64,000 nucleotides of DNA from assembly GCF_051251085.1 (NCBI RefSeq), contig NZ_JBPCZH010000002.1, positions 248,001-312,000 on the forward strand, in the 5' to 3' direction. The DNA comes from Cernens ardua (GTDB lineage Bacteria > Pseudomonadota > Gammaproteobacteria > Pseudomonadales > Halomonadaceae). Position 1 is the first letter of the stretch, and each line of letters begins with the position of its first letter. Of this stretch, positions 25,717-35,762 are shown piece by piece. Below the pieces are notes generated by a model that searched no databases, was not told the DNA's origin, and was given only the letters and a program-made list of their open reading frames with translations. The translations under genes were made by a program, and so were the position numbers.

Positions 25717-28700
25717 ATGCTCGAACTGCAAGGCTCCCGTGCACTTTCCGAGTTCCGTCATGCCAAATTGTTGGATCGACTCCACGAGGTCACCCCCACG
25801 GTCCGCTCATTCACCGCCGAATACCGTTATTTCATTGAGGCAAAACGTTCGCTCGAAGCCTTCGAGCTTGAGCGTTTAAAAGAGCTCCTCAATGCGAATG
25901 AAGAAAGTCCACATCGGGAGGGCAGGCTTTATCTGGTCGTACCTCGACTGGGGACATTATCCCCCTGGTCCACCAAAGCCACTGATATCGTCCACAACTG
26001 TGGCCTTGAAGACGTGGTAAGGATCGAACGGGGTATCGCTTTCCATGTGGTTCTCGAGCACGAAGAAGCGAATGTCGAGGAAGGTGGCGAGGAAGCGACG
26101 GTAAATGCCGTTGCGGCCGTGTTGCATGACCGTATGACACAGACGGTTCTTTTCGATTCGTCAGATGCCGTACGTCTCTTCGACTTGCATCACCCCAGGC
26201 CCTTGAGCCAGGTGGATGTCATTGCTGAAGGGCTGCCGGCACTGGAAAAGGCCAACCGAACGCTTGGCTTGGCACTGGCGGATGATGAAATGGAATATCT
26301 GGTCAGCGCCTTCCAACGGCTGGGGCGTAATCCGACGGATGTTGAGCTGATGATGTTTGCACAGGCCAACTCCGAACATTGTCGTCACAAGATATTCAAC
26401 GCGGATTGGACGATTGATGGCGAAGCTCAGCCTTATTCGCTGTTCAAGATGATACGTTACACCCATCAACAATCGCCGGCAGGCGTGCTCTCCGCCTATA
26501 GTGATAATGCCGCGATTATCGAGGGGCCCACAGCCGGGCGCTTCTTCGCACAACCTCACGATCAGGTATATGCGGCCACAAAAGAACCCGTCCATATTCT
26601 GATGAAAGTGGAAACGCACAACCATCCCACAGCGATTGCGCCTCACCCCGGTGCTGCCACGGGGGCGGGTGGGGAAATTCGTGATGAAGGTGCTACGGGT
26701 ATTGGCGGGAAGCCCAAGGCCGGATTGACCGGTTTCAGTGTCTCCAATTTGCGTATTCCTGATTACACACATGCGTGGGAAAAGCCTGCCTATGGCTATC
26801 CTGAGCGTATCAAGTCAGCGCTCGATATCATGCTTGATGGGCCTATTGGGGGGGCGGCCTTCAACAATGAATTCGGGCGTCCCAATCTGACTGGTTACTT
26901 CCGTACCCTGGAAATGGATGCGCCCTCCGTGACAGGCGAACAACGTTATGGTTATCACAAACCCATCATGTTGGCAGGTGGCTATGGCAATATTCGTGAC
27001 GCGCATGTGCATAAGGGGGAGATCCCCGTGGGGGCGAAGCTGATCGTGCTGGGGGGCCCTTCCATGCTGATCGGTTTGGGCGGTGGTGCTGCTTCGTCTG
27101 TTGCTTCGGGCGGTTCCGATGCATCCATTGATTTCGCTTCCGTTCAACGGGATAACCCCGAGATGGAGCGCCGTGCACAGGAAGTAATCGACCGCTGCTG
27201 GGCGTTGGGTGAGCAAAACCCGATCTGCTTTATTCACGACGTGGGTGCAGGTGGCCTCTCCAATGCCTTGCCAGAACTGGTGAAGGATGGTGGTCGTGGT
27301 GGCCTCTTCAATCTTGCCGACGTGCCCAATGATGAACCCGGGATGAGCCCGCTGGAGCTCTGGTGTAATGAATCACAGGAACGTTATGTGCTCGCAGTGG
27401 CACCCGAGCACATGGATGTTTTCGATGCTATCTGTACGCGTGAACGCGCCCCTTACGGGGTGGTAGGGGAAGCACTGGAAGCTCACCACCTGACGGTCAA
27501 GGATGGGCGTATCGAGCAGGGCGAGGATATTCCCCGTGAAGCCGATGTTTCCCTTGCTCGTGAAGAGACTCCCATTGATTTACCGATGGATGTGCTCTTC
27601 GGTAAACCGCCCAAAATGGCGCGTGAATACACCACAGAATCTGTCCATTTCCCTTTGCTGGAGCTGGATAGCGTCACGCTGGATGATGCGATGGAACGTG
27701 TGCTGACACTCCCTGCGGTAGCATCCAAGAGCTTCCTGATTACTATTGGTGACCGGTCCATTACCGGCATGGTGGCACGAGATCAAATGGTTGGGCCGTG
27801 GCAGACACCCGTCGCTGATTGCGCGGTAACCACCAGCACCTTTGATACCCTTGAAGGGGAAGCCATGGCGATTGGCGAACGCACGCCGACAGCCATTATC
27901 GACGCTGCAGCATCGGCCCGCATGGCAGTGGCTGAAGTGATTACCAATATGGCGGCAGCTCGCATCAATAAGTTGAGCGATATCCGGCTTTCAGCCAACT
28001 GGATGAGTGCAGCCGACCAACCCGGGCAGAATCAGGCGCTGTATCAGGCCGTCAAGGCGGTAGGTTTGGAACTTTGCCCAGCTCTCGGGATTGCCATCCC
28101 AGTGGGCAAGGATTCCATGTCCATGAGCACACGTTGGCAGGATGGCGATGAAGAGAAACGCGTTACAGCGCCGCTTTCCCTGATTACGACGGGCTTTAGC
28201 CCTGTCATGAATGCCATGCAGACGCTGACACCGGAGCTGACGCAAGAAAGCGGAACCGTTTTGCTATTGATCGATCTGGCGCGAGGCAAAACCCGCCTGG
28301 GTGGGTCTGCATTGGCTCAGGTGTACAAGCAGGTGGGCAGTGAAGTGCCGGATGTTGACTCCAGCGAGGATTTGGCCAACTTCTTTGCTGCTATCCAGCA
28401 GATGAACGAAAATCAGCATTTGCTGGCTTACCATGATAGAAGTGATGGCGGCTTAATGGTTACCCTGGCCGAAATGGCCTTTGCCAGCCGCGTAGGTTTG
28501 GATATCCAGCTCTCCCAGCTGACGAGGGAAAAAGAGAATGCCCTGAACGTTCTCTTCAATGAAGAGGCGGGGGCTGTTATTCAGGTACGCGAGAGCGACC
28601 TGATGGCAGTGAAAGGGGTATTGGAGCAGTATGGTCTGGATGATACCACCTTTGCGGTAGCGCGCTTGCGTGATGATGACCATATTGTTGTCACGCATCA

Positions 28701-29682
28701 GTCCGACGTATTACTGGATGTTGACCGCATTACCGCTCAACGACACTGGGCTGAAACCAGCTATCGTATTCAGGCTCTGCGTGATAACCCCGAGTGTGCG
28801 CAGCAGGAATTTGATGCGCTTCTGGACAGAGACGACCCGGGCCTTCATGCGTCCTTGAGCTTCGACCATGAAGAAGATGTGGCAGCACCTTATCTGAATC
28901 TGTCGACACGTCCACGTGTCGCAGTTTTGCGAGAGCAGGGTGTTAACGGGCATGTTGAAATGGCAGCCTGCTTTAATCAGGCCGGTTTCGATGCCGTTGA
29001 TGTTCACATGTCGGATCTGCTGGAATCCCGTATCACGTTGGAATCGTTCAAAGGGTTGGTGGCCTGCGGTGGCTTCTCCTATGGGGATGTATTGGGTGCG
29101 GGCGGCGGTTGGGCCAAGTCTGTGTTATATCACAACGGTGTTCGTGACCAGTTCGCAGCCTTCTTTGAGCGTAACGACACTTTCTCTCTAGGGGTTTGTA
29201 ATGGTTGCCAAATGTTGTCGCAGCTTTCCGAACTGATTCCGGGAACGGAGAACTGGCCGCGTTTCGTGCGTAACCGTTCCGAACAGTTCGAAGCTCGTGT
29301 TTCCATGGTCGAGATTGGTGAAACACCGTCCATCATGCTGAAAGACATGGCGGGTTCTCGCTTGCCGATTGCGGTTGCGCATGGGGAAGGGTTCGCACAC
29401 TTCTCCAGCGATGAGCAACAGCAGCAGATTCAGACACAGGGTTTGGTTGCAGTGCGTTATACGGATAACTATGGCGAAGTGACTACCCGCTATCCTGCCA
29501 ACCCCAATGGTTCACCAGAAGGTATCACGGGTCTGACGTCTGCGGATGGGCGTGCATTGATCATGATGCCGCACCCTGAACGCGTGTCCAGAGCCGTCAC
29601 AAACTCCTGGCGCCCTGCTGAATGGACGCAGGAGGGGCCCTGGCTCAGGATGTTCCGCAATGCGCGTGTCTTTGTAGATTAG
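25717..29682 (+). CDS. purL: Phosphoribosylformylglycinamidine synthase, large fused form
   Basis: Converts FGAR to FGAM with ATP and glutamine, the fourth step of purine synthesis. The 1321-residue protein is the fused proteobacterial form: an N-terminal PurS-like part, two AIR-synthase-type halves (VETHNHPTAIAPHPGAATG; DVGAGGLSNALPEL; SVGK-like PVGKDSMSM) and a C-terminal glutaminase with the nucleophile in GVCNGCQM and a triad His/Glu in MMPHPERV. It starts at the ATG at 25717 after AGAGG. A single-gene unit ended by the long hairpin at 29704-29736. Confidence 0.97.
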   Translation: MLELQGSRALSEFRHAKLLDRLHEVTPTVRSFTAEYRYFIEAKRSLEAFELERLKELLNANEESPHREGRLYLVVPRLGTLSPWSTKATDIVHNCGLEDVVRIERGIAFHVVLEHEEANVEEGGEEATVNAVAAVLHDRMTQTVLFDSSDAVRLFDLHHPRPLSQVDVIAEGLPALEKANRTLGLALADDEMEYLVSAFQRLGRNPTDVELMMFAQANSEHCRHKIFNADWTIDGEAQPYSLFKMIRYTHQQSPAGVLSAYSDNAAIIEGPTAGRFFAQPHDQVYAATKEPVHILMKVETHNHPTAIAPHPGAATGAGGEIRDEGATGIGGKPKAGLTGFSVSNLRIPDYTHAWEKPAYGYPERIKSALDIMLDGPIGGAAFNNEFGRPNLTGYFRTLEMDAPSVTGEQRYGYHKPIMLAGGYGNIRDAHVHKGEIPVGAKLIVLGGPSMLIGLGGGAASSVASGGSDASIDFASVQRDNPEMERRAQEVIDRCWALGEQNPICFIHDVGAGGLSNALPELVKDGGRGGLFNLADVPNDEPGMSPLELWCNESQERYVLAVAPEHMDVFDAICTRERAPYGVVGEALEAHHLTVKDGRIEQGEDIPREADVSLAREETPIDLPMDVLFGKPPKMAREYTTESVHFPLLELDSVTLDDAMERVLTLPAVASKSFLITIGDRSITGMVARDQMVGPWQTPVADCAVTTSTFDTLEGEAMAIGERTPTAIIDAAASARMAVAEVITNMAAARINKLSDIRLSANWMSAADQPGQNQALYQAVKAVGLELCPALGIAIPVGKDSMSMSTRWQDGDEEKRVTAPLSLITTGFSPVMNAMQTLTPELTQESGTVLLLIDLARGKTRLGGSALAQVYKQVGSEVPDVDSSEDLANFFAAIQQMNENQHLLAYHDRSDGGLMVTLAEMAFASRVGLDIQLSQLTREKENALNVLFNEEAGAVIQVRESDLMAVKGVLEQYGLDDTTFAVARLRDDDHIVVTHQSDVLLDVDRITAQRHWAETSYRIQALRDNPECAQQEFDALLDRDDPGLHASLSFDHEEDVAAPYLNLSTRPRVAVLREQGVNGHVEMAACFNQAGFDAVDVHMSDLLESRITLESFKGLVACGGFSYGDVLGAGGGWAKSVLYHNGVRDQFAAFFERNDTFSLGVCNGCQMLSQLSELIPGTENWPRFVRNRSEQFEARVSMVEIGETPSIMLKDMAGSRLPIAVAHGEGFAHFSSDEQQQQIQTQGLVAVRYTDNYGEVTTRYPANPNGSPEGITGLTSADGRALIMMPHPERVSRAVTNSWRPAEWTQEGPWLRMFRNARVFVD

Positions 29683-29703
29683 GCGACGAGATCCAACACG
29701 AAA

Positions 29704-29736
29704 ACGGGCCACATTCATAAGCTGAATGCGGCCCGT
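29704..29736. terminator. Long hairpin between convergent purL and DUF2268 gene
   Basis: ACGGGCC (29704-29710) pairs with GGCCCGT (29730-29736) and, past one mismatch, CATTCA with TGAATG, giving a 13-bp stem with a 5-base loop. On the minus strand TTTTCG follows; on the plus strand only GATGTTTT. Likely serves both genes. Confidence 0.75.
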
Positions 29737-29784
29737 CGATGTTTTGGGAAGGGATACATGTAGGGATAGCTTTGGTTAGTTCCG

Positions 29785-30459
29785 TTATAATGCTTGGTTG
29801 CTATTGTAAGGAGTGGATGCGCGGTTTATGTCTTCCCGTAAATAGGGATGGAAGTGTGTGTGGGCCGTATGAACGGATTGGGCGGCCGTTTTCCCTGTAT
29901 TTTGTAGGTAGTCAGCAACAACGGTATGCCCGATCCCATAGCCGATCCACCTTGGGACGTTATCCGAGCCAAAGAACCACTCCCAGTGATTGTAGTCTGG
30001 ATTATTCCATTCCTTATTGGCTTTTTTGAGGAAAGGTTCCAATTCACTCTTGGGTACCGTTTCCCAGGGGGCAGGTGGCGCCCCCGTGAGTTCTTGTGCA
30101 AAAAATCCGGCGAGCCCCTCTGATACGAGCGCTTCACCCAGGGTCTCACCATAGCCTGGGCCATCCCAGCGGGATGCATGGTGAAGCTCATGAGCAAAGG
30201 TGCTGGCCAGCTCCTCACGGATATCGACTTTATCAATAAGCACTTCCGGCGAAATAAAGAGATTGATCAACCCTGGCTCAAAGCATCCTCCACTGATAAT
30301 GAGTTCCGGCATGCTGGAACGACTAGCTCTAACCGTGACATCCAGCGGCTGTAGAGGAATTTGTTGATCGGCCTTGTGATAAACCTCTTCGAGGATTTGG
30401 ATGATCTGATCATGAATAGCAATGAGTGTTTCTCTGGCATCCAGAAGATGAATTTTCAT
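29785..30459 (-). CDS. DUF2268-type putative zinc-dependent protease
   Basis: A 224-residue protein with the metalloprotease motif HELHH (in TFAHELHHASRW) and a downstream Glu region (ALVSEGLAGFFAQE), the pattern of the DUF2268 (YjaZ-like) putative peptidases. N-terminal ISPEVLIDK and C-terminal WIGYGIGHTVVADYL are also family-like. No signal peptide is visible, so it is cytoplasmic. The substrate is unknown. It is divergent from radD with about 100 bases between them, and shares the terminator of purL. Confidence 0.82.
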   Translation of the reverse strand: MKIHLLDARETLIAIHDQIIQILEEVYHKADQQIPLQPLDVTVRASRSSMPELIISGGCFEPGLINLFISPEVLIDKVDIREELASTFAHELHHASRWDGPGYGETLGEALVSEGLAGFFAQELTGAPPAPWETVPKSELEPFLKKANKEWNNPDYNHWEWFFGSDNVPRWIGYGIGHTVVADYLQNTGKTAAQSVHTAHTHFHPYLREDINRASTPYNSNQAL

Positions 30460-30559
30460 TATGGTTATGCATCCTTAATCCAACTGCACGGAATAATACT
30501 GGAACCCTGTCATTGAATTTATGTCACTGGTGCTATTCCGGCAATCGCTTTCTTGACTG

Positions 30560-32509
30560 ATGATTCTTATGTCTCCTGATACGCCTATTCTTCGTCCTTA
30601 TCAGCAGGAATCTGTTCAACGCGTCATCGAGCATTTCAAAGGTAGCTCTGATCCTGCGGTTGTTGTACTGCCCACGGGGGCTGGCAAGTCGCTGGTAATT
30701 GCTGAACTGGCTCGGTTGGCACGTGGCCGAGTGCTTGTGTTGGCGCATGTGCGTGAACTGGTTGAACAAAACCATGCCAAGTATCGTGCCTATGGGCAGG
30801 AAGCCGATATTTTCAGCGCAGGCCTCGGGCGTAAAGAGAACCAGCGCCAGGTAGTCTTTGCTTCCGTGCAATCGGTCATTAATCGCCTGGAGGAATTTGC
30901 CACGGGTGATTTCACCTTACTGGTGATCGATGAATGCCATCGGGTGGATATCTTTGACACTCGGGCTGATGTGGATGAAGAAGCGATTACCGATGCTGAT
31001 GCTGACGCTACGAATGAACGTCAAAGCCAGCAGGATGCGAATAGCCATGGGAAAAAACAGGCCGGGCGAAAGAATAAAAAATCAGTGTCCAGCTATCAGC
31101 GTGTCATTACAGCCCTCCGTCAATCCAATCCTTCTCTCAAAGTATTGGGGTTAACCGCTACGCCTTATCGTTTGGGGCAAGGTTTTATCTATCATCGCCA
31201 TTATCATGGTTTCGTGCGCGGAAAAGAGGATGCTTTTTTTAAAGCCTGCGTGTATGAACTGCCCTTGCGATGGATGGTTAAGCAAGGGTATTTGACGAAG
31301 CCTGAACGCATTGATGTCGCCGTGGAGTCCTACGATTTCTCGCATTTGCTGCTGACGGATCAAGGCCGGTTTTCTCCGGGGGATGTTGCCTCCCGTACCG
31401 AGCACAAGCGTGTTACCCCGGGTATCGTGGCGGAAATTATCGAACGGGCAGAAGACCGCAAGGGCGTCATGATCTTCGCAGGCAGTGTAGATCATGCGAG
31501 GGAGGTTGTCGGATTACTTCCCCCAGACAATGCAGCTCTGATCACGGGGGAAACGCCTCTGGATGAACGAGCGCGTCTCATTGAGGCATTCAAACAGCAG
31601 CAGCTTAAGTTTTTGGTCAATGTTTCCGTGTTAACCACGGGATTTGATGCCCCGCACGTGGACCTGATTGCGATCCTGCGACCTACGGAATCTGTCAGCC
31701 TCTATCAACAGATTATCGGGCGTGGGTTAAGGCTGGCGGAGGGAAAGCAGAATTGTCTGATACTCGATTATGCAGGTAACCCATGGGATCTCTATGCGCC
31801 GGAAGTGAGCGAACCACGGCCGGCTGCCGATACCGAGATTGTTCAAGTGCCCTGTCCCTTGTGTGGATTTGCCAATCTGTTTTGGGGGCGACGGGACGGC
31901 GATATCGTACTTGAGCATTTTGGGCGACGGTGTCAGGGGTTGATAGAAGCCGACGGAACTTCCCCCAAAGGTATTCGGCTTCAGCAGTGTGATTACCGTT
32001 TTCGCTTCAGGGAGTGTCCGCATTGTGGTGCCGAAAATGATATTGCAGCACGACGTTGCCGTGAGTGTCAGGCGGCTTTGGTTGATGTCGATCGGCAGCT
32101 CAAGGAGATTCTTCGTCTGAAAGATGCGCGTGTTGTCAAAGTCGCGGCCATGCGCCTCTCCCGCCAGATGAATGGACGTGGCGTAGAGCGCCTCAAGGTT
32201 GATTATCTGGATGAAGAGGGGGAGGGCGTCAGTGAGTGGTTTGCGATGGAAACGCAGGCACAGCGCCAACTCTTTGAGGATGTTTATTTAACCCGTCACA
32301 TGAAAGCGCCGGGTGTCACTTGGCACCCGGCTTCATTGGATGAAGTGCTGAATGGCATTGATCGCCTGCGAGCGCCTGATTTTGTGATAGCCCGCAAGGT
32401 AGGACGCTACTGGCAGGTCCGCCGCAAGGTGTTTGATTACGGGCTGCAAGGCGGGCGTCAGCAATTACCAGACAGCAGCGGAGCAGAAAGGGTGTATGTG
32501 GAGAGGTGA
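30560..32509 (+). CDS. radD: RadD-type DEAD/DEAH helicase
   Basis: RadD (YejH) is a superfamily 2 ATPase involved with RecA and SSB in DNA repair. The 649-residue protein follows E. coli RadD closely: LRPYQQESVQ, Walker A LPTGAGKSLVIAELARLARGRVL-type loop, DECHR, LTATPYRLG, helicase C motif TTGFDAPHVDLIAILRPTESVS and GRGLRL, and the C-terminal zinc cysteines (CPLCG, CPHCG, CRECQ). It carries an extra charged insert of about 45 residues after DECHRVD (DADADATNER, then GKKQAGRKNKK). No clear ribosome site precedes the ATG at 30560 or the ATG at 30569. Confidence 0.93.
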   Translation: MILMSPDTPILRPYQQESVQRVIEHFKGSSDPAVVVLPTGAGKSLVIAELARLARGRVLVLAHVRELVEQNHAKYRAYGQEADIFSAGLGRKENQRQVVFASVQSVINRLEEFATGDFTLLVIDECHRVDIFDTRADVDEEAITDADADATNERQSQQDANSHGKKQAGRKNKKSVSSYQRVITALRQSNPSLKVLGLTATPYRLGQGFIYHRHYHGFVRGKEDAFFKACVYELPLRWMVKQGYLTKPERIDVAVESYDFSHLLLTDQGRFSPGDVASRTEHKRVTPGIVAEIIERAEDRKGVMIFAGSVDHAREVVGLLPPDNAALITGETPLDERARLIEAFKQQQLKFLVNVSVLTTGFDAPHVDLIAILRPTESVSLYQQIIGRGLRLAEGKQNCLILDYAGNPWDLYAPEVSEPRPAADTEIVQVPCPLCGFANLFWGRRDGDIVLEHFGRRCQGLIEADGTSPKGIRLQQCDYRFRFRECPHCGAENDIAARRCRECQAALVDVDRQLKEILRLKDARVVKVAAMRLSRQMNGRGVERLKVDYLDEEGEGVSEWFAMETQAQRQLFEDVYLTRHMKAPGVTWHPASLDEVLNGIDRLRAPDFVIARKVGRYWQVRRKVFDYGLQGGRQQLPDSSGAERVYVER

Positions 32510-32684
32510 GGCTCAAGCCATATTGGCTTCACTTTCCTTCATGTATTTCTACTCATCATTGACACGAATGCTGGTGAGGAACAAAACGTCATATGTGCTG
32601 CAACTAGATAAGCTGGTTATAAACACACGTCGGGCAAAGCCACGGTCGGGTAAACGTCCCCTCTACATGTATTTTCCAAGCCGC

Positions 32685-33533
32685 CTAACGAAGCTTGAAA
32701 CCTTGCTGTTCTACCATTAACCGCAATTTTTCTCTTCCTCCCATATAGTGCATGCTTGTCATAGATTCTGTGATGGCATCCGTCCATGTCTTTTCACTCA
32801 TGCTCTGTGAGGCCCTGAAGGTTTGAGATGCTTCCTCGAATCCAGCAACGTATTTCTTGTAGCGCTCCTGTGCATAATGGTTGTGATGTAGCACCATTGC
32901 CTGTGCTGGGCGAGGGCGAATTTCAGTCATCACGTCAGGATCAGGAACACCCAAAGCCATTCCAAATACCACCATGCTATAGGGAGGCAATCCTATAATG
33001 TCAGCCACCTCCTGTGCAGCATTTCTCATCATGCCTAAATAAACAATACCCAACCCGAGTGATTCTGCTGCAATGGCTGCATTTTGCGCAGCCAGGGCAG
33101 CATCAATCGATGCCATTAAAAAAGAATCCAAATAGGAGAGCACAAAAGGATCATCACCCATGGCTGCCGTGATTTCTGCAGATCTGGAGGCATCGGCAAT
33201 CCATAATAATAATGCAGGTGCTTCCTCCATGAGAGGAAGTCGTGTAGTTGGAATTGTACGAGCAATAGCCTCGGCAAGTGTTTTTTTCACCAAGGAATCA
33301 GTGACGGCAACGAGGCTCCATTGGTTGAGAGCTGAAGACGTCGAAGCCGATTGCGCTGCTGCGGTGAGTGTTTCCAATGTCCCTTCCGGAAGATCCTTTT
33401 GCAAGAAGTGTCTAACGGAGCGGTGGGATAGTATTGTCTCTATTTCCTTGGTCCAACGCAGTGTATCGGGTGCTTTCTGAGTCCCATAGCGTTGTTGAAG
33501 TAGAGATTCCTGATGTGTGTATGCTTTAGTCAT
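32685..33533 (-). CDS. Nitroreductase-family NADPH-dependent flavin oxidoreductase
   Basis: A 282-residue FMN oxidoreductase of the nitroreductase superfamily, NfsA/Frp-like. The N-terminal HRSVRHFLQKDLPEGTLETL and the SASTSSALNQWS flavin loop are typical, as is IAAESLGLGIVYLGMMRN and MVVFGMALGVPD. It could reduce flavins, nitroaromatics or quinones; the real substrate is unknown. It is divergent from the LysR gene, with 175 bases between, which suggests the LysR protein regulates it. Confidence 0.88.
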   Translation of the reverse strand: MTKAYTHQESLLQQRYGTQKAPDTLRWTKEIETILSHRSVRHFLQKDLPEGTLETLTAAAQSASTSSALNQWSLVAVTDSLVKKTLAEAIARTIPTTRLPLMEEAPALLLWIADASRSAEITAAMGDDPFVLSYLDSFLMASIDAALAAQNAAIAAESLGLGIVYLGMMRNAAQEVADIIGLPPYSMVVFGMALGVPDPDVMTEIRPRPAQAMVLHHNHYAQERYKKYVAGFEEASQTFRASQSMSEKTWTDAITESMTSMHYMGGREKLRLMVEQQGFKLR

Positions 33534-33603
33534 TTTGTTTCTCTCAAGTTCACAATTGGAGCTGACTTAGCATACGTAATTTTCATGTTTCCATAATGGG
33601 TCA

Positions 33604-33618
33604 AAAGATGCCATCTTT
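33604..33618. promoter_or_regulatory. 15-bp near-perfect palindrome, candidate LysR operator
   Basis: AAAGATG (33604-33610), one base, then CATCTTT (33612-33618): both arms match perfectly. It lies midway between the divergent nitroreductase and LysR genes, about 90 bases before the LysR start, where a LysR-type regulator usually binds. Confidence 0.5.
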
Positions 33619-33708
33619 ATCCATGATTGTGTACAGTGGGTGTGGTTATTTATGGCTGTATCAATAGTGGTTGTCCCTTTGAAGTAATTTCCAACAGGTA
33701 ATGAATCG

Positions 33709-34599
33709 ATGGATCACTTGACGGCGATAAAAGCCTTCCAACGTATCGCTGAGGCAGGTTCGTTTACTCGTGCTGCTGCACAGTTGGAGATGCCACGTTC
33801 CTCATTGAGCAAAGCCCTGCGTGAATTGGAAAATCATCTTGGGGTACGTTTGCTCCAGCGTACTACTCGTTCTGTTTCTTTGACGATAGAGGGGGCAGAA
33901 TATTACCGCCGAATCTCTGATATCGTTGCCCAGCTGGATGAGGCCGATCTGGCATTACGTGGAATGGGCGCAATGGCGCGAGGTCGTATACGGGTGGATA
34001 TGCACTGTTCGTTGGCAGAGTTCGTCCTGATTCCACGAATGGATGATTTTCGACAACGCTACCCCGACATACAAATAGCATTGGGAATAACAGATCGGCC
34101 TGTGCGTTTGGTAGATGAAGGTGTTGATTGTGTAGTTCGTGCTGGCGCATTGAACGATTCTGCACTGATTGCACGTACTTTGTTCAATGACAGAGTCATC
34201 ACCTGCGCCAGTCCACATTATTTGGCCCATCATGGCACACCTGACACACCACAATCATTGCAGGATGAACACCAGATTATAGGTTATTTTAGTGCCGAGA
34301 CGAGTGAAATATGGCCCATGTGCTTTCGCCAGGAGGATACGGAATATCAGATTTCCCGCTTTGATATTGCAGCCAATAATAGTGCTGGCGTGATACGCAT
34401 GATGTTGTCAGGGTTAGGAGTGGCGCAAATTCACGAATCGGTAGTCTCTCAATTTCTGGCCTCTGGTGAGCTCGTGACTTTGTTGGATAACTATTCGACA
34501 TTCACTACCCCTGTTTCCGTCATCTATCCGTCGAGTAGGCAATTGAGTATGCGTGTCCGCATTTTTGTGGATTGGCTCGTTGAACAATTCGGGCACTAA
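33709..34599 (+). CDS. LysR-family transcriptional regulator
   Basis: A 296-residue LysR regulator with an N-terminal winged helix-turn-helix (MDHLTAIKAFQRIAEAGSFT, then AAAQLEMPRSSLSKALRELE) and a C-terminal periplasmic-binding-type effector domain (RVDMHCSLAEFVLIPRM; ASPHYL; SGLGVAQIHESVV). This is the group close to YafC/DmlR and PtxR-like regulators of oxidoreductases. The divergent partner is a nitroreductase, its probable target, with an operator-like palindrome between. The ATG follows CAGGTAATG. Confidence 0.92.
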   Translation: MDHLTAIKAFQRIAEAGSFTRAAAQLEMPRSSLSKALRELENHLGVRLLQRTTRSVSLTIEGAEYYRRISDIVAQLDEADLALRGMGAMARGRIRVDMHCSLAEFVLIPRMDDFRQRYPDIQIALGITDRPVRLVDEGVDCVVRAGALNDSALIARTLFNDRVITCASPHYLAHHGTPDTPQSLQDEHQIIGYFSAETSEIWPMCFRQEDTEYQISRFDIAANNSAGVIRMMLSGLGVAQIHESVVSQFLASGELVTLLDNYSTFTTPVSVIYPSSRQLSMRVRIFVDWLVEQFGH

Positions 34600-34758
34600 A
34601 GGTTTAACAGCATTCGCTGTGATACGCGGGAATTTTCATGTCGAAACCCGTATGGGCTATTTTGACTGTTGTCCAGACAAAACCATTGGGCGAAATTGAG
34701 CAGGGTTGTTAAACTAGCTTATATATTCGCTTCTTTTGCCCATTTAGCCGAGTTCCCC

Positions 34759-35703
34759 ATGAGTCTCGACGCTCCTCCCACCAATGAGTCTTCGCCAAAC
34801 GGCGCTACCTCTGCTTCAACAGCAGGTGTGGCAGCATTGTTTGTTGCGCGTGTTGATGGGGAAGAGGTCAAGGAAATGCCTCAGGATCTTTATATTCCTC
34901 CTGAAGCATTACGTGTATTTCTGGAAACGTTCGAAGGGCCACTGGATCTTCTACTTTATTTGATTCGTCGGCAGAATCTGGATATTTTGGCCGTCAATGT
35001 GGCCGCGGTCACACATCAGTACATCGAGTACGTGGACATGATCGAGACCAGTGGGATTGATCTGGCGGCTGAATATCTGCTGATGGCAGCCATGTTGGCC
35101 GAGATCAAGTCACGAAGTCTGCTACCTCGTCAACCCAAAGAAGGGGACGACGAGGACGATGAAGATGATCCCACTGCTCTTCTGATCGAACGGTTGAAAG
35201 CCTATGAGCAGCTTAAGCTGACAGCTGAAACCCTCGATACCTTGCCGCGTATGGGAAGGGATTGGTTTAGTGCGAGTCCTGAGCTTCCACCAATTGAACA
35301 ACGTCTTGTGCATCCCGACGTTTCACTGGATGAACTGTTATCGGCACTTGGGCGTTTGCTGAGTCGGGTGGAACTACGGCAAAGCCACCAGATCGAGCGT
35401 GAGACGCTTTCCACTCGGGAGCGTATGAGTACGATTATTGCACAACTTCACGCCGACCAGTTTACGCCCTTTGAGTCACTTTTTACGCTTGATGAAGGTA
35501 AGGCGGGTGTTGTAGTGACGTTCATGGCATTGTTGGAACTTTGCCGGGAGCAAATGATCGAAATCGTTCAAAATGCTGCACTTTCACCTATTCATGTCCG
35601 GCTTCGCGAGTCGGCAGGGGGCGATCCTTTTGCAGATGATAGCCCATTTGATGATGCTTCTACCGGTCAAAACAGGCCATCGGATGAAAGCCCTTATGAC
35701 TGA
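34759..35703 (+). CDS. scpA: Segregation and condensation protein A
   Basis: ScpA is the kleisin of the SMC-ScpAB complex that organises the chromosome. The 314-residue protein has the N-terminal FEGPLDLLLYLIRRQNLDI motif and helix AAEYLLMAAMLAEIKSRSLLP, and the C-terminal winged helix TFMALLELCREQMIEIVQ. An acidic stretch (DDEDDEDD) and an N-terminal extension of about 45 residues precede and interrupt the core, as in other Halomonadaceae-like proteins. I place the start at the ATG at 34759; the open frame starts at 34669. scpB follows at 60 bases. Confidence 0.94.
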   Translation: MSLDAPPTNESSPNGATSASTAGVAALFVARVDGEEVKEMPQDLYIPPEALRVFLETFEGPLDLLLYLIRRQNLDILAVNVAAVTHQYIEYVDMIETSGIDLAAEYLLMAAMLAEIKSRSLLPRQPKEGDDEDDEDDPTALLIERLKAYEQLKLTAETLDTLPRMGRDWFSASPELPPIEQRLVHPDVSLDELLSALGRLLSRVELRQSHQIERETLSTRERMSTIIAQLHADQFTPFESLFTLDEGKAGVVVTFMALLELCREQMIEIVQNAALSPIHVRLRESAGGDPFADDSPFDDASTGQNRPSDESPYD

Positions 35704-35762
35704 CGCCTTTATGATTAACTTTCTTCCGGCGATGAAAGTGTATTCGAAGATCAGGATGACCC

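Noticed and set aside
26161..26772. 203-codon frame antisense to purL
   Set aside because: Shadow of purL coding sequence.
32511..32529. AAGCC/GGCTT hairpin after radD
   Set aside because: Five base pairs and no T tract; not enough to call a terminator.
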